In this document: piece by piece, positions 62,173 through 64,000 of the stretch
Position numbering within the stretch: the stretch's first letter is position 1
How the letters are laid out: every line of letters begins with the position of its first letter
Origin: an uncultured Flavobacteriaceae bacterium
GTDB lineage: Bacteria > Bacteroidota > Bacteroidia > Flavobacteriales > Flavobacteriaceae
Assembly: GCA_913045325.1 (NCBI GenBank)
Contig: CAJWPZ010000004.1
Coordinates: forward strand, 1 to 64,000
DNA length: 64,000 nucleotides
Direction of reading: 5' to 3'
Translations under genes and position numbers: made by a program
Notes under the pieces: generated by a model
What the model was told of the DNA's origin: nothing
What the model saw: only the letters and a program-made list of their open reading frames with translations
Database searches by the model: none

Positions 62173-64000
62173 TGGATTTCTTAAAATAGGATTGCACCTT
62201 TTCTTTGTACTCTTGTCGCAAAGGAAGTGATTCTTTGTTTAAAATTTCAGTAGTATTAAAGTATTTTTTTATTTCATCTGCAGACAAACGCAGGGTGTTG
62301 GTATAAGTCTTGCTGTTGCTTATAGATTCGCGCCTGGATTCTTGGCCTTGTTTTAAATCTGCCTCTTTTAATTTTAACAGCTCATACTGCAGGCTAAGCA
62401 TTTTCTCTAAAGTGCGCTGGTTAAAGCCTTTGTCTAACAGCTGTTGCTCTATGGTTTGCATCTTTTTTATTAAATCTCCACCCAGACCCTCAAGACCTAA
62501 TTTACTAAGCCTGTCTTCTAGGTCTTGACGAAGTTGTTGTTGCTGTTTGTAAATCTCAAATAGCTCGGCATCATTGTTTTCGCTTTGATTTGACTGGGAG
62601 GCGTTCCCTTGTTTTGATGAGCTACCACTACTGCCTTGGCCTTGGCCCTCACCTTGGCCTTCTCCTTCTCCTTCTCCTTCTCCTTCTCCTTCTCCTTCTC
62701 CTTCTCCTTCTCCTTCGCCTTCTTCTCCTTCTTGGCCTTCTCCTTCACCTTTTTCGCCCATGCCTTCTTGCATTTTTTCTCCAAGGCTCTTTTGCTTTTC
62801 AATAATGTCGGGAAGCTGAAAGCCCTCTCCTTGACCCTGGCCAGGTTTTGGCATTCCTTGCTTGCCGCTTCCAGAGCCTTGACCCATTTGTTGTTGTTGC
62901 ATGCTAGTGAGCATATTGGTGAGTAGATTTGCCAAGTCATTGGTGCTGGTAACCGCGTATTGCTGAGAACCAACACCTTGAGATATCTGGTTCTCTGCCA
63001 GGCGCTCCATTGCCTTTTTTAGATTGTAATGAACCTGTGTCACAGACTCATTTATTTTCTGACCAATAAGGGGTTGGCGCAGTGAAAGAGAGAACAAACT
63101 ATCGTCTATGTGTTGAAAGTTTTGCTTTAAATCGTTTTGAGTGTTTAAACGTTTTCCAAATAGAGGATTTCCGTATTGTGTGAGTTTAAAAGCCTCCATT
63201 AGCGCTTCTTGCCTAAAGGAAAAAACTACCAGGTTGTCAAGAATTTGACGCAACATAGCCACATCCTCCTCGATTTGCTCTGCTTGAGATCCAGATAAAG
63301 CCATCATCATTTGTTGGCCCATTTCTTGCATCTTTTTTCCAGCCTTTTTTTGGTTTTCTTTGGCGCCAGCTTTGTTTTGTTTCTCAAGTTTTTGAGTTGC
63401 TTGTTGCTGCTGCTGCTCTACCACTTTTTCACCCACCTTGTCTTGTGGAAGCTCCATGGGTGCTTTTAATTTTTGGTTTTCTTTTTTTAACTCTTCAAGA
63501 TCTTTCTGGTATTTCTCAAATTTTTCATTGATTTTTTCTTGCGCCTTTGTGGTGTTCTGCTCCTGGGGTTTTTCTGCAAGTTTACGCTGCTCTTCTCCTA
63601 GCTTATAAAGCTCCTGAGAAAGTTTTTCGCTTTTTTTAGTCACGTAATACCGCTTGGTTAATTCTACGAGCTGTTCTAGGTTTTTTTCTTGATTTTTATT
63701 TTTCTTGGAAAGTTTTTCTAGTTTTTCTGTAAGCTCCTCTTTAGATATTTTGTCTTGTAACTCCTCTAGCTCTTTAAGCAATTTTTCGTTTTCTTTTAAT
63801 TTTTCTTGATTCTCTTGTAGCCTTTTTTCTAACTGTTTCTTAAAGGGGTCTTTTTCTTTGCTTTGTGGTTGAAATTTCTCTAAACTCTCTTGCAGCTGTT
63901 TTGAAAACTGCTGCATCATTTTTTCTTGCTCTTTTTGACGCTTTAAAACATCTTCTAGTTTCTTTTTATCATTCCAGTTAAGAGCCTCTTTCTCTTTTTG
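62165..64000 (-). CDS. DUF4175-type coiled-coil protein (partial, 5' end off window)
   Basis: The reading frame stays open to the window edge: upstream of an internal Met at 63919 the frame continues through about 27 more codons to base 64000, so the start is outside. The visible 611 residues are almost wholly charged coiled coil, rich in Glu, Lys and Gln, then an (Glu-Gly)n tract (62659-62712), then helical C-terminal residues. I recall this layout from Bacteroidota proteins of the DUF4175 family, with N-terminal membrane helices that would lie beyond the edge. Function unknown. Confidence 0.8.
   Translation of the reverse strand, partial: QKEKEALNWNDKKKLEDVLKRQKEQEKMMQQFSKQLQESLEKFQPQSKEKDPFKKQLEKRLQENQEKLKENEKLLKELEELQDKISKEELTEKLEKLSKKNKNQEKNLEQLVELTKRYYVTKKSEKLSQELYKLGEEQRKLAEKPQEQNTTKAQEKINEKFEKYQKDLEELKKENQKLKAPMELPQDKVGEKVVEQQQQQATQKLEKQNKAGAKENQKKAGKKMQEMGQQMMMALSGSQAEQIEEDVAMLRQILDNLVVFSFRQEALMEAFKLTQYGNPLFGKRLNTQNDLKQNFQHIDDSLFSLSLRQPLIGQKINESVTQVHYNLKKAMERLAENQISQGVGSQQYAVTSTNDLANLLTNMLTSMQQQQMGQGSGSGKQGMPKPGQGQGEGFQLPDIIEKQKSLGEKMQEGMGEKGEGEGQEGEEGEGEGEGEGEGEGEGEGEGEGQGEGQGQGSSGSSSKQGNASQSNQSENNDAELFEIYKQQQQLRQDLEDRLSKLGLEGLGGDLIKKMQTIEQQLLDKGFNQRTLEKMLSLQYELLKLKEADLKQGQESRRESISNSKTYTNTLRLSADEIKKYFNTTEILNKESLPLRQEYKEKVQSYFKKSND
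62659..62712 (-). repeat. Hexanucleotide repeat, 9 copies, inside the DUF4175 gene
   Basis: CTTCTC on the plus strand is repeated nine times without a break (54 bp), then degenerates. On the coding strand it gives alternating Gly-Glu. Unit gain or loss keeps the frame, so the tract may vary in length between isolates. Confidence 0.9.

Noticed and set aside
62590-62926. Leu- and Phe/Ser-rich frames over the hexamer repeat
   Set aside because: They are shadow frames of the repeat in the DUF4175 gene.
1-64000. IS elements, prophage, CRISPR, integrase or defence genes
   Set aside because: I looked for transposase or integrase motifs, direct-repeat arrays and restriction or Cas genes and found none.

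Overview
The window is a stretch of ordinary chromosome from a member of the Bacteroidota, most likely family Flavobacteriaceae. The evidence is the AT-rich sequence, the gliding lipoprotein gene gldH beside ricT and a class A PBP, many lipoproteins with the Ser/Ala-Cys lipobox, a TonB-dependent receptor with an N-terminal carboxypeptidase-regulatory-like domain, and promoters of the Bacteroidota type (TTTG or TTG, about 19 bp, TAnnTTTG). There is one tRNA gene. I see no IS element, prophage, CRISPR array or rRNA. I cannot name the genus.

Layout. 0-4.2 kb: tRNA-Asn, rseP, a SCO1/SenC copper protein and small lipoprotein genes, one with foreign-looking codon use. 4.2-11.7 kb: a metal-ion locus. 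A DtxR/MntR-type repressor and a four-gene metal ABC importer run leftward; a TonB receptor and a periplasmic thioredoxin-like gene run rightward; one candidate operator lies between them. 11.7-19 kb: a TerB/DnaJ protein, bacilliredoxin, PlsC, a TonB-plug protein without a barrel, an HD hydrolase, a crotonase, a histidine kinase and hemJ. 19-25 kb: a large BNR-repeat secreted protein, a MATE transporter and hemH. 25-33.3 kb: an AraC regulator divergent from hemA-hemC-hemD-hemE-(DUF6973-like)-(EI24)-hemF-hemB. With hemJ and hemH nearby, the window encodes every step from glutamyl-tRNA to protoheme except glutamate-1-semialdehyde aminotransferase (hemL).

33-47 kb: a PolB-like exonuclease, a double ABC ATPase, the scoAB CoA-transferase pair, PBP1A, gldH, ricT, trhO, recA, and an ECF sigma factor followed by a protein that seems to span both membranes. 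47-54.5 kb: an RsiV-like lipoprotein, nadD-gmk-yicC, two alpha/beta hydrolases, a thioesterase, a DMT exporter, an ArsC-like protein and a DUF4837 lipoprotein. 54.5-64 kb: an MltD-like lytic transglycosylase, pgk, holB, a methyltransferase, mnmG, ybeY and a DUF4175-type coiled-coil gene that runs off the right edge. Two perfect parS sites flank mnmG, so this end probably lies near the chromosome origin.

Most of the window is core metabolism. The points that deserve a second look are the paired parS sites, the tandem inverted repeats on the recA promoter, the sigma/trans-envelope anti-sigma pair, the barrel-less TonB-plug fusion, the metal locus with its shared operator, and two uncharacterised genes translationally coupled into the heme operon.
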